DNA of 64,000 bases, taken from NCBI GenBank assembly GCA_032433595.1, contig JASWJB010000023.1:124001-188000 (forward strand), given 5' to 3'. Of the stretch, positions 11,577 through 21,390 are shown piece after piece. Position 1 is the stretch's first letter; every line of letters begins with the position of its first letter. A program made the translations under genes and the position numbers. The stretch is from Conoideocrella luteorostrata. Taxonomy: Eukaryota; Ascomycota; Sordariomycetes; Hypocreales; Clavicipitaceae. A model generated the notes under the pieces. It was not told the origin of the DNA, ran no database searches, and saw only the letters and a list, made by a program, of their open reading frames with translations.

Positions 11577-13266
11577 ATGCCTGCGCCTTCAGCTTCTGAT
11601 TCCCTCCTAGACAACAGCCCAGAAAAGCTTACACAGCTTACCTATTTATGTGTACTACTAGGGGCACTCAACGAGACTTATAAGTCTATAGAAAATAGGA
11701 AATACTCTTCAGGAAGTCCTATCCGAGACGTTTCACTCACCAAGTTCCAGGTTTTTCTCAATTTGCTGGCGCAGATCCTGGATACTCGAAAGGGCAATAC
11801 AACAATCACAGCATTGGCTTGTCTCACTGGTCCGAATGGCGCGGAATTTGTGTTTTGCTCCAACTCCAGGAAGGAACCCGAGCTTGAGCACTCAAAGACA
11901 TTTCTTTCTGAATTGCTGGAGTTCGTGTCCACAAACCCTGACCAATGCACAGCGAAACCCCTCCTGAAACAAGTTTTATGGCGCATTCTAGCACACAACT
12001 CTGAAAAGCTTGCGTTTTACTTGAAATCATTTTCTAACGCAGTTGAAGACTGCATCATGAACTACGAGGAGCGGGAAGAAGCTGAAGGTCAGTGTGGCCA
12101 AGAACCCTCCCAAAACATTACTTTTTTCTTGAATCCAAATTTCCTATTCAAGTATTGACCCTAACGATGGCAGATCCCGAGTTTTCCCGTCAGCTGTCTA
12201 TATTTCAAGAAAAAGTTAATTTTCCCTTCGATATGTCATCGGATGTTTTCAGGTCTAGAAGTAAGATACCGTTTCCCTCTCTGTTAGAAGTCCGACTTTA
12301 TATCCATCCTTGTTGACCAATTTTGCAGCCCTCGGCGATTGTGAAACATTAATAAAAGAAATTGTCAAGTCCAAATTGACATCATTTCTCTCTGTTGTCG
12401 ACAGACAGATAAAGGACGAACCTCCGGACCGCTCGTGTGACTGGTGTTATTTGCGCCACTATCTCGGACGACTCTGCTCGTACCGCGAAGCTGCCGAAGT
12501 GATAGCTGACGCACCAAATCAATGGGGAACGTTATTTGAGAACTTCAAAGTTCGATACATGCCATCCTCTCCTTCAAAACGGATTTCTATATCCCCTTCG
12601 CTGAATCTGGAGCAACTAGCCAGTGGTGCATTCCCAAACAGAGATTTGTCCGAGTTTGACAGCGATATTGCCGTTTTGAGGGAATACGGCTTAGATGACC
12701 AGATCCGCAACCAGGTCCGAATTCTAGACAAGAAAAGTTTAGTTCACGCAGAGATTCAGCTTTATGACTATTTAGTCCGGCAAGGCAAAACACTCTCTTC
12801 CGGCTTCTGGGATTCATCCGCCTTCATCGCCACCAGCAAGCCGCCATGTCGACTCTGTCATTTTTACTTTGACTACTCTGATAACAATATTGTTATTTCA
12901 CCGCCGCACATGAATCTCTATCCAAGATGGTTGCTTCCCGACGTAAAGAAGGAGGAGGGTCATGAAGCCGTCATGAAGTTCAACAACCAATTGGATGAAA
13001 TAATCGAAGACTTGCAACGGGATACGGAGATTTTACTTGCCGAGAAAATGCCAGTTTGGAAAAGAAATGATTCAAGGACTGATTCATATGGTGTGTCTGG
13101 ATGGAGCGGCAGCACAGGTTCAAAGCCCCATGGCGGCATGGGCCACACGTCGAGGATGGCTGGGACAGGCGACATGGGAGGTTCAGCATTCTACGATCCT
13201 CCATCGTCGCTCTCGTCGACGAAATCTTGGCATTTTGTAAATGGATCCAATTTCCATGGCGGCTAA
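11577..13266 (+). CDS. OTT_1508-like nucleic-acid or nucleotide deaminase domain protein
   Basis: Three exons, 11577-12087, 12174-12260 and 12329-13266, sum to 512 codons (511 aa). Both introns have clear branch sites (CCTAACG, GTTGACC) and CAG acceptors. The C-terminal half carries the deaminase zinc-site signature: VHAEIQLYDYL with His 339-Ala-Glu 341, then about 30 residues later SKPPCRLCHFYF with Cys 373 and Cys 376. This spacing and context match the fungal OTT_1508-like deaminase family, whose substrates are unknown; membership in the wider AID/APOBEC-like deaminase fold is known for the family. The N-terminal half is helical and unassigned. The tail after about 450 is Gly/Ser-rich. There is no signal peptide, so it is probably cytosolic or nuclear. 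The gene is intact although its neighbours are decayed, which suggests selection. Confidence 0.85.
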
Positions 13267-13369
13267 ACGTTTGTGTTACGACGCGAAGTTGTTATTATTG
13301 AGATTAGGCATCGGGACGCTCGCTATCTTAGATATTTTTCATTTTGCAAAGTTGAGCTCCATTCAAGAA

Positions 13370-14268
13370 CTATATCGTGTGTTTAGATTTTCTTGCTCGT
13401 TGTTCCAAGGATTGCAGTTGTTCAAGCTTCAAGTTCAATTCAGGTGTGCAGGCCTTTTTACTCGATCCAGTTTCGCGCAGGGAAATCTCAATCTTCACAC
13501 ACATGTCACCAGGTCGCGGGCCTCGATGTAAGCCCTTTTTAATTTTCCTCTGGTATACATACACAAAAGTCTCCTTCAAATCTTTGATGAATGTTTCTGC
13601 TTGACGACGAGTCCTCAATCGCTGATGACAGCTACTAGTATCGTGCTCTTGGCCTTCTTTGGCGCCACCCGGTCCGCTATCAATCTATCAATCGTCAGGT
13701 CCAAAACCATCGCTCTGGCGAGATGGAGTTCATACTCACAGTACTCAGTCATGCCAGGATTTCTGCCAGTAGCAACGGCGCAACAATGATTTTAGTCTTG
13801 ATAAGGTGTCGTTTCATCGGCCCTCTCCTTCAATGCTTTTTTGTATCCTTTGCCCACCATTTTAATCATGTAGGCCTCGGCGTCTTCTGTTGGAACGCCG
13901 CCAAGCAGCATCAAGCCCGTCACGTGGTCACCTTCAAGCCACGATATTTATACGGCGATATCGTGCCTTCCACTATGACTTCTTTTCTTCTTCTTAGATA
14001 GACACAGACAGTTATTAATATATTACCTTTGAAGCCGATGATCTAGATCATTGCACAACCCTGTGCAACCCACATCTTCGATGTTGACGAACGCCCGATC
14101 AACCGAGTGATATCCAGTTACCCGTGGATGTGCTTCTCCCCTGAAAGACTGCTTAGTGTACTCAACATGAACGATGGTGGGGTCCAGTACCATGAGGGAA
14201 ACATCGTGGGCTCGTCGATACGACCTTTTGACTACAGCGTAATAGCTCTTGTTTCTTTGCGGTGACAT
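13370..14268 (-). pseudogene. Broken gene with viroplasmin-like (RNase H1 N-terminal type) repeats, split by a solo LTR
   Basis: An ATG at 14268 opens MSPQRNKSYYAVVK, like the start of the viroplasmin-type (Cauli_VI) hybrid-binding domain that precedes RNase H1. The frame runs to a GAAGA site, is interrupted by the solo LTR at 13888-14074, and resumes in the correct frame beyond it. A second partial unit begins CCAVATGRNPGMTEY. A TAA breaks the frame between the two units, and another stop or frameshift lies near 13618; the third open piece runs to 13370. The family call rests on short motifs (YYAVV, AVATGRNPG, EDAEAY) and is tentative. The insertion and the stops make it non-functional. Confidence 0.45.
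13888..14074 (+). mobile_element. Solo LTR, family A, target duplication TCTTC
   Basis: It starts TGTTGGAACGCC and ends TGCAACCCACA. TCTTC flanks it at 13883-13887 and 14075-14079. It lies inside the coding frame of the pseudogene on the opposite strand and carries the family marker GGTCACCTTCAAGCCACG. Confidence 0.88.
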
Positions 14269-14274
14269 GGTAGC

Positions 14275-15319
14275 GTGAAAGCTAAATACATATAATAAAC
14301 ATCAATACAAAGGTGGACATTGAAAGACAAAGAATTTGGTGGCGCGCGGTGAACATTTAAGCACCCAGCGGCGGTATTCGAGTGTGGACCGGTTCAGGCT
14401 TGTTGAATTGCCATGGTATCCAATTCAGCCGCAGCACGAGCACCCTCTCTCGTGGTAACCCACTTCCATTCGACTTGCTTGGCTTGGATGCATGGGCTGC
14501 ATGGCTGCCCGAAGAAAAACATACATGGTCGGCAGAAAAGCGAGGCATACACCAATGGCACAGAGCAAAATTTGCCTGCAGAATACAATTGGTCACCATA
14601 GCATAGGTCGTCACTGCCCAGAGCCACTCAGCCAGCTGAGAACTCCTGGACTGTCATGATGATGTAATAGTGAGGGAGAAAAGAAGGCCAACCGAGGAGA
14701 GGCAACCCATGCTATGGACGGGCGGGAATGGACCACTCCAGACATTGGCCGCTGGATAAAATGTCCCCGTCACAGAACTGTACGGAGTACACCGTATACC
14801 AACAGCAAAATAGTATGCCGTCCACGTCTGTAGTAGCAGACTCCAGATGTAGTGGTCCGCTCAGCCACCATTAGCCTAGTGAATGTCTAATGCGGGTCCA
14901 TCAGTACGAGGATTACTAATTAATACACTATTTACATAGTGCATCTACTAGACACAAACTAAATGGCATGTCTCAAAATCGACCTGTTGCATCATTCGTT
15001 TGATGAGGCATGTACTGGTGATGACAATCTATAGCATATTGAAAGATTGTGTGGGTAAGATGACCAGCGGATGCCTCAAATTCTCAAGAGATTAATTAAC
15101 CCGCTCAAGCAGTTGGAAAAATCTGATTCTACATTGGATATCCAATTGGAAGTGAAGAAGCTGTGCCTGGATGTGTCTTTGACACGTCACCACCTAGCCC
15201 AATCTTAGGATCCTCCTGTGTTAGGCGGGAAAAGTGCTTTTATGCATTGAAAGACTGCCTCCGCATTCACTCGCATCGACATTAAGAGAAACTCGATGTT
15301 ATAGGTTTTGCCCGCAATT
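14275..15319. other. Intergenic, AT-rich, no gene seen
   Basis: Only short overlapping frames on both strands near 14.36-14.63 kb, with no splice partners and no recognisable motif. From about 14.9 kb the sequence becomes AT-rich and stop-dense, leading into the transposase relic. Confidence 0.4.
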
Positions 15320-15640
15320 GTAGTAAACTTTTAATAAACTTAGGCAACGTCTCCCTCAAAAGGGTTAAGGAATTCCTTGTCATTTGGCTTCAAGCCCAGG
15401 CATTATTAAACGTGCCTATTACACATCAATAACTCCTTAGCTTTGTCTTATACATCCTCGTCAAGGGGGGAGACCTTTAACATGTTAGAAAGAATTGGAT
15501 TAGAGGCTTCCGACGCAAGCATCTGAATACGGTAGCCAAGAAAGACAAGCGAATGGATTTCTACTGTATTAATAGTGTTTCTGCTAATATATTAAAGTGC
15601 TTCTTTAAACTTCTACAGCAAAGAGCTGTACAGCGAGTTC
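15320..15640 (+). pseudogene. Fot1/pogo-type transposase relic (HTH region)
   Basis: One plus-strand frame stays aligned over about 100 codons with two in-frame TAA codons, both at places where CAA would suit. It contains VRKNWIRGFRRKH and, 10 residues on, DKRMDFYCINS, then a WF-like end (LKCFFKLLQ). This matches the CENP-B/HTH_Tnp-type DNA-binding segment of fungal Fot1/pogo elements, where the pattern is GKNW...F..RHP......R..D. The catalytic DDE part and the inverted repeats were not found. The CAA-to-TAA changes fit repeat-induced mutation. Confidence 0.55.
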
Positions 15641-16426
15641 CACGGTAAAAATTAGTACAATACAGTATTCAAGAGGGCCAATGTAGCAATAGTCTAGTAC
15701 TCAGGCACTTACGAATACAGGTTATTGTTGCTTCCTAGCTAAAAAACACCAAGTATTACTATTTTCAACGCGTTGTGCCCATTATCTTGACGATATTAGA
15801 ATACTGCTATAGTGACCACGAGGTAGCCGACTTCCGGGTGGCCGACGTTAAATCAAATTGATGCGGACAATACTCTCCGCCCTCGCCGAATTCATAATGA
15901 AGGGGTGTAGAGACTTTTCCAGGTAGCATGGGCATCTAGTCCTCCCGTGCAGCGACTATTAAGAACTATTGCATGGCGTCGACTTAGCAGCTCTCATTCA
16001 GGTATGGCCCACACGCTCCCAGGCCGAACACGGACAGTTCGAGCACAGGAGCAGAGCCAATAAGCATATGCATAAGCGACAAGGCGGGCGCTAGCACGAT
16101 CTTTGCTCAGTGTCAGTCTCAATACGGCAATACTATTGCAAATCTATTGTGTGTCCGCAGCTGAGATGTCTTACCACGCAAATAACCGCCGATCATTCGT
16201 GAAGGGACCGAATAGGGAGGCAAAGAAAAATGGGCTTAGTTACATACTTATTAGCCAACAAATAGACTATGATACATCTTCGGCGAATTAACGGTGCGAC
16301 CCGCCCATCCACCCCCACAAAGTGTCTTTCATCGTTCGGGTAGGGAATGTTGGGTCAAAAAGCGAGTCCATGATACCTCGCACCGAGTCGACCAATCTGC
16401 CCCGAAGGCGTTTTACAGAGGACTTA
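15641..16426. other. Intergenic, no gene seen
   Basis: Stop-rich sequence with two chance frames (16103-16291, 16294-16479). No motif is recognised. Confidence 0.35.
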
Positions 16427-16715
16427 ATGTTGAGAAGAGAATTGCCTCCGTCAGGAATATCGGCGCCGTAAGTAGCTAGATTAGTGAAGGAATTAGTGAG
16501 CGGCCGAACAAGCTAGTTAGTGGCTGCAGGAGGTTTTCAGCTGTGCAAGGGTGCGCCGGATAACGAGGGAAACCGAAGGAAATCACCAGATTAGTTAAGT
16601 CCAAATTCTAGGCATAAAAGGAAGGAATCTCCCATTAATTTAGAAGGCATCAGACCCCATCGATTCTACTGCATACAGTTGATGTGTGACTCTATGCCTC
16701 ATGCAATAAATTAGG
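16427..16715 (+). repeat. Direct repeat R1 upstream of the six-cysteine protein gene
   Basis: Begins TGTTGAGAAGAGAATTG and runs to about CTCATGCAATAA. A diverged copy (R2) lies at 17529-18352, in the same orientation, just beyond the stop codon of the gene between them. Shared landmarks include GTCAGGAATATC, GTGGCTGCAGGAGG with its R2 form GTGGCCGCAGGAGG, GTGCAAGGGTG and GAAGGCATCAGAC. Confidence 0.75.
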
Positions 16716-16922
16716 CAAACATTACAGCTCTCTTACTCAGCTTTCGTTCCTCTACGTTTCTCGCTATTGATTAGTCAAGAGTTGTCTCAAGCACTCACAC
16801 GTTCTCATTCCTGATTTCCCTGACAAAAAAACCAGAAGTCACAAAAGTATGATCCAAGACATTCGAACTTTTGATTTCTCATGCCATTGCTAACAAGGTA
16901 CTAGCGCTACCTACCCAACAAG

Positions 16923-17477
16923 ATGGGTCGTCCTGCTGACAATGCCACGCTTCCGGACGTTGATGACTTCATCAGCAGCCATCTCGAAGCAGTGGAGACG
17001 CACCGCCGGCGTAGGCGCTCGGCAATGATCAAAGTTGCAGCTGCGGTCTCAATCCTTCTGCTTTGTGTCGGCGCTCTGTATTCATATACCGGCGCATTAT
17101 TCTCGCGTGCTGGATCTGCACAGTTGCCTGCTTCGCCAACCTCTGACCACGATGCGTCTCTACTACCGACGGGTGTGGTAGATACCGAGGTCGGGCCAAA
17201 ATGGACCATGACTGCCTACGTGAGTCCGGATTGCTTCGGGGGATATAGATATACAGTTTCGTCTAGCGATGTGAGGTCGTGTGACCAGTATCCCCACGAC
17301 CCGCCAACATTGAAATTTTGGTCAGTAGACTGGACGTCATTTGGTTTCAAACTTTGCGTCTACTCACGAGATGACTGCTCGCGGCTGCTCGCCAGTATCT
17401 TGGGGGATGTTCAGTGCAAATACGTGAGAGACCGCGCGAGGGCTTGGAAGGTGGTCCGTTTTTATGAAACATGCTGA
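16923..17477 (+). CDS. Small type II membrane or secreted protein with a six-cysteine C-terminal domain
   Basis: A single uninterrupted frame of 184 aa. Residues 1-33 are hydrophilic and end in a run of arginines (HRRRRRS). Residues 36-60 form one hydrophobic segment (KVAAAVSILLLCVGALYSY), so the protein is likely a type II anchor or carries a long uncleaved signal. The outer part has six cysteines at 104, 120, 145, 152, 165 and 184; the middle of it reads FGFKLCVYSRDDC. Such a compact Cys pattern is common in small secreted fungal proteins that act as effectors, inhibitors or antimicrobials, but I cannot name the family. It sits between two direct repeats of 290 bp or more. Confidence 0.65.
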   Translation: MGRPADNATLPDVDDFISSHLEAVETHRRRRRSAMIKVAAAVSILLLCVGALYSYTGALFSRAGSAQLPASPTSDHDASLLPTGVVDTEVGPKWTMTAYVSPDCFGGYRYTVSSSDVRSCDQYPHDPPTLKFWSVDWTSFGFKLCVYSRDDCSRLLASILGDVQCKYVRDRARAWKVVRFYETC

Positions 17478-17667
17478 GGGACATCGGAATTAACTTCACA
17501 ACTGGGTTGTGAGCTAGGGCAAATAGAGTATGTTGAGAAGAGAATTGTTTCTGTCAGGAATATCAGCGCCGTAAATAGCTAGATACGGGATGGATTTCAT
17601 GAAAGGAATAAGCGAGCAGCTGGACAAGCTAGTAAGTGGCCGCAGGAGGTTTTTAACTGTGCAAGGG

Positions 17668-18173
17668 TGTCCCAGGAAACACTTAACATCGCCAAAAACG
17701 TACGATGCTGCCGGAAGCATTCAACATTACCGGAAGCATTCAATATCATCGGAAACGTACGATGCCGCTGGAAGCGTATTGTGGGTTGCACAGGGGTGCT
17801 GTGCAAGTTGATCTAGATCAAATGCATCAAAATACAATATATTCAATAATAGTCGGGTCTATCTAAGAAGAAGAAAATAAGTCAAGCTGGAAGTCACGAT
17901 ATCGTCGTATAAATATCGTGGCTTGAAGGTGGCCACGTGACGGGCTCGTAAGCTTCCTATTGTGCTTGGCGGCATTCCAACACGTATCGCTGGAAGCGTT
18001 CAACATCGCCGGAAGCCTACGATATCGTCCGAATCAATGGAATGAAATGAATCCAGAAGAAGAGGCATATCGCAGAGATAAATAGTAGTCAAATTCTCCG
18101 TCAATTAGATAGAAGTCAAGGACAATTTTCCACTGCCTTAGAGACCGACTTCCATAGCTGCTCACTTGTGACA
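17668..18173 (+). mobile_element. TGTCA...TGACA dispersed repeat (family E) carrying a nested solo LTR
   Basis: Starts TGTCCCAGGAAAC and ends GCTCACTTGTGACA. The flanks AAGGG (17663-17667) and AAGAG (18174-18178) fit a 5-bp target duplication with one change. Its left part is built of diverged units like CCGGAAGCATTCAACAT. Without the nested LTR it is about 298 bp. The same layout occurs at 38465-38828. Confidence 0.78.
17780..17982 (-). mobile_element. Solo LTR, family A, target duplication CGTAT
   Basis: Plus-strand ends are TGTGGGTTGCACAGG and GGCATTCCAACA. CGTAT occurs at 17775-17779 and 17983-17987. It is inserted in the family E repeat, so it is the youngest of three layers here. Confidence 0.88.
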
Positions 18174-18352
18174 AAGAGCAAGCCGGAGGATGAGGAAAAC
18201 CGAAAAAATCGTCGGATTAGTTGGAGTTCAAATGCTAGGCATGAAAGCAAGGAATTTCCCGTGAATTTGGAAGGCATCAGACATCATTAGTTCCATCCAT
18301 TCCTATTACTTTCCATTGCGTACAATTGGTCTATAACTCTGGCCTCACTTAA

Positions 18353-18796
18353 CGTAATAACCCGGTTAGACGGCTGAATGTCGCTCCACATTCAAGGGAA
18401 GCCGGTTGCAGTGCTGCTTAAACTACACTGGTGCATTTTATAAGATTATCCTAAGCAACTGTAGGCTTGCTTCTGGGATTGTGAAATAAGTGTAAGTAAG
18501 ACAGCCACCTCGCTCCTGACTATGAAAGCATGACATCTCCAAAGTGGTCGCGTCTTTTGGCAGGTTTCAATATGAGGACTACACTTGCTCAACTTGGTCA
18601 GTACGACGTTTAGAAAAAAAAAGAGGAATAAATCATATAACTACGTCGCCACTCAAATTTCTCGTCCGTAACCCAAGCAGGTTCTCCCGTCTAGTTTTCC
18701 TGGGCTCTTTTGTCCTCAAAAGAGCCCATAGCCTCTCTGGTCTGCTCATCAAGCAAATTTAACCTCGTCAACCAGATCTCTTCCGATACAGCCCCT
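18353..18796. other. Intergenic, no gene seen
   Basis: No recognisable motif; short frames only. Confidence 0.3.
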
Positions 18797-19600
18797 TCAG
18801 ACGATAAAAAAAAATCGCGGGTCCAACTCCTTCCAATATACAGGGTCAAACGTAGCATTCATCCGGGCCGCATAAAGCGTCCAAAAGTCACCGTTGGCCC
18901 AGCTCTCGCGCATCTTGCCCGACAAATGCTGCTCCTCTTGCATCCTTCCAGAGGATATAAGCTCGTCTGCGCAGTCCACCATAGCTTTCAGAAAGTTAGC
19001 AAGTCGACAGTTATATTTCTCTATCCAGCCCTCTGGCTGTTCGATAAATAGCCACCAAGGGGGCGCAAAGAAAAAACTCATTGGGCGCGGCATAGGAATA
19101 CTCCCAGTCAATAACTGCAATAATGTCCAAATTGGCATCAAGGAGGATATTAGACGGCCGTTGGTCATCGAACCACAATTTAAAAAGCCCCTTGTCGTAC
19201 TTATCAGACTCGAGCTTTCTCTCGCCAGCGAGCTTCTGGAAAAGCTTTCTTGCGATATACTTGCGCTGACAGTCTGTCTTTGAATCGATGGCATCATTCC
19301 GTTGGTGAGCTAGATGGTCAACATGGAATTGGGCAAGGCTGTTAAGGAGGTCTTAAACGTGTCAGTCGGAAGTTTTGATCGTGGTAGAGTTCCAACCCTA
19401 ACCAGCTCAATCATAGGCATTGATAGTGGACGCTGAGTCACTTCCCACTGCCATTCATCCGTCTCGGCTAGAGCTCCTATCAAGGGAATCATAAGGCGAG
19501 AGTTCGAGAACGATTTTGGCAACCTGATAATAGAGCTTTTCGAGTTTAACTGTGTCAACTTCCGGGTCCAGCAGAGGCCGCACATCAGGAAAGAGCGGCT
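18797..19600 (-). pseudogene. Fungal APH-type phosphotransferase/kinase-like pseudogene
   Basis: On the minus strand, in order but in different frames, one finds YYQVAKIVLEL, then GALAETDEWQWEVTQRPLS, then NDAIDSKTDCQRKYIARKL, then FDDQRPSNILLDANLD, IIAVIDWEYSYAAPNEF and, after a shift in a run of T (about 19070), APPWWLFIEQPEGW to the end DPVYWKELDPRFF. This is the normal order of the large fungal phosphotransferase (aminoglycoside-phosphotransferase fold) family, including the IDWEY metal-binding Asp and the APPWWL tail. At least three frame changes break it. The N-terminal ATP-binding lobe is missing. Confidence 0.72.
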
Positions 19601-19922
19601 GGAAAAGTGGCGCAAGATCCACGGCGAAGCTGAAGCAGATGTGCTGTGGCGACTATGGTGGCACTTGTCAATAAGCTCACAACAATACGTGGAGGAGCAG
19701 GTAGTGAGCGACGAACGTGAACAGGAGATGATTGAGCAAACCAGGCGAAAATTAGCCAAGGCGTTCTCTCTGGGCCTGATTGACGAGTTGGCGTGGGTGA
19801 TGTCTCATGCCCACGACCACGCCTGGCATATCAGCTTCTTTTATGAAGCGATCATGTTCGGAAGCTTGCTGGACGATGGCGGCTTGAAAGCAAGGCTATA
19901 TCGGAGTGACATTGACGATTAA
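19437..19922 (+). other. Open reading frame of unknown status
   Basis: A plus-strand frame of about 161 codons, without a convincing ATG, overlaps the end of the APH pseudogene on the other strand. From about 19590, where the APH similarity ends, it reads RKIHGEAEADVLWRLWWHL and ends ARLYRSDIDD. It is charged and helical, without known motifs. It may be the last exon of a gene fragment, or chance. Confidence 0.25.
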
Positions 19923-20082
19923 CTGGGATGTAGTTATTTCCTACTGTACAAAGGGTGCCGTCAAATGCGTTACGACCCCAGTTAGCTGCCGGATGGTGTT
20001 GCGTAGAATATAAGCCCTAATTGCAGCTACTGGAAAGACAGTTCAGTAGGCCTACACTTTTGCTCTGTAGTCAAGTAGTAAA

Positions 20083-20716
20083 TTATTCCGACAGATGGAC
20101 CGGCTGCAGGAGCCATCCCGCGCCAGACGTGAGATAGCTACGGAGCTTTAGCCTGGCTTTGGCCTCGACAAAGAAGTTCAGCACCACTGGGGCACGTCCG
20201 TGGTCGGTGGGTATAATCGTTCCGCCTCGGTCTTGTCGCACTATCGTGTCAATGTCTCTGGGGTACGATCCGTCGTATAAGTCGGGCACTGCGTCAACTG
20301 TTGTTCCGTTTACTATTGAATCGGGGTTGGCGAAGGCGAGGTTGCCCTCGTTCGGGATATTTAACGTCGCCGCATATCGTCGGGAGTATTCCACTCAGTG
20401 TATAGCATCGCATATGGGTTGGAACAAATCCACTGCTCGTAGATATCGAAGATCAGGGCCGCCGCGTCTTGTAAATCGCGCAAGTGTTGTCGCGGCTCAA
20501 AGCTGCCGTATTTATAGGAGGTTATGCCTCGTTTCGCCGGTCGGGTTCCCGTAAGGCACGAGGCGTAAGCCATATTTTGGACAAGTTATCCCAAAACTGT
20601 GGTGGAGAGTTCACTGCTCTGAGCAAAGTAGAGGTCGCCTTGATCTTCTTCGCTGGAGGGCTGTCCTGCGTGAAAAGGTTGGTGTTCCGTCGTTTGCGAT
20701 TCGGCAAGCTGGCCAT
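20083..20716 (-). pseudogene. Decayed gene of a conserved fungal hypothetical family
   Basis: An ATG at 20716 starts MASLPNRKRR; further on the frame reads PPQFWDNLSKIWLTPRALRE. This N-terminus is typical of a large group of fungal hypothetical proteins often found in variable regions. The frame then shifts; later pieces read LRDLQDAAALIFDIYEQW and, in a third frame, LNIPNEGNLAFANPDS and IIPTDHGRAPVVLNFFVEAK, again in the family's usual order. The 3' part of the family (several hundred residues) is missing after 20083. The function of the family is unknown to me. Confidence 0.5.
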
Positions 20717-21390
20717 GGACTTATTGCAGAGAATCAGCAAAGGGGGAATGCTTATGAAGATGGGAAGTTGGCGTGGACAACTCCGACTCCTGCAGAAATG
20801 AACCCGGCGCATTGATATACTCCGCAGCACATGATAGGATGAGTCGGAACGCGGAGTTGCCTGGTGCGTGTCGCGTATCAACCCAACGAATGGTTTGCCG
20901 CTCACCGTGGTATTCTCTGGGGGATGGTAAAGGGAGCTGCATCAGAGTAAGCATTCATCAGTTGGACTGCTTGGATGAGGGATGTCTGTCCGCTGAAACA
21001 GTAGACAATTGCAAGGTGGAGTGCTTCAGGTCAGCAGCTTACGACGCCCGCCGTAACTTCTCCGTAGATCCGCCATTGATGTGGGGCGCCGTCGAGCTGG
21101 ATTCTTACCCTGGACCAAAATTATTGTCCGCAGGCATTCTCCTTATTTGTTACGGGAATGGACTAATGATTGGCGAAGCGTGGCTAATACGGTGCTTTTA
21201 CCGTAAGACGCAGAAAATAGATCTCAAGTCTCCAGATTGAACGCGAACCGCGTTGGTACTGGCTGGCTTGACATGATAATGCAGCAAGGAGGCCCCACTC
21301 ATCGCTCTTGTGTCACTTGGTACCTCACGGAGGTCTTTTAGGATGGACAGAGGCAGTGAATTCACCCGATGCGATCGGTCTTTGCAAATG
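20717..21390. other. Intergenic, no supported gene
   Basis: One 155-codon plus-strand frame (20773-21240) overlaps the 5' flank of the pseudogene. It has no domain, signal or splice partner, so I leave it unassigned. Confidence 0.3.

Larger units (their letters stand above)
17529..18352 (+). repeat. Direct repeat R2, interrupted by a nested insertion
   Basis: Copy of R1 (16427-16715). It starts TGTTGAGAAGAGAATTG at about 17529 and stops matching near CTCACTTAACG at 18350. Between GTGCAAGGG and AAGAGCAAGCC a 506-bp insertion (17668-18173) splits it. Confidence 0.72.

Noticed and set aside
16427..18352. R1/R2 as LTRs of a retrotransposon carrying the 184-aa gene
   Set aside because: No primer-binding site, polypurine tract, terminal CA or target duplication could be identified, and the ends fade gradually.
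20522..20905. Protein starting at 20905
   Set aside because: The first 63 codons look unlike the family; the recognisable N-terminus starts at 20716, and the frame then shifts.
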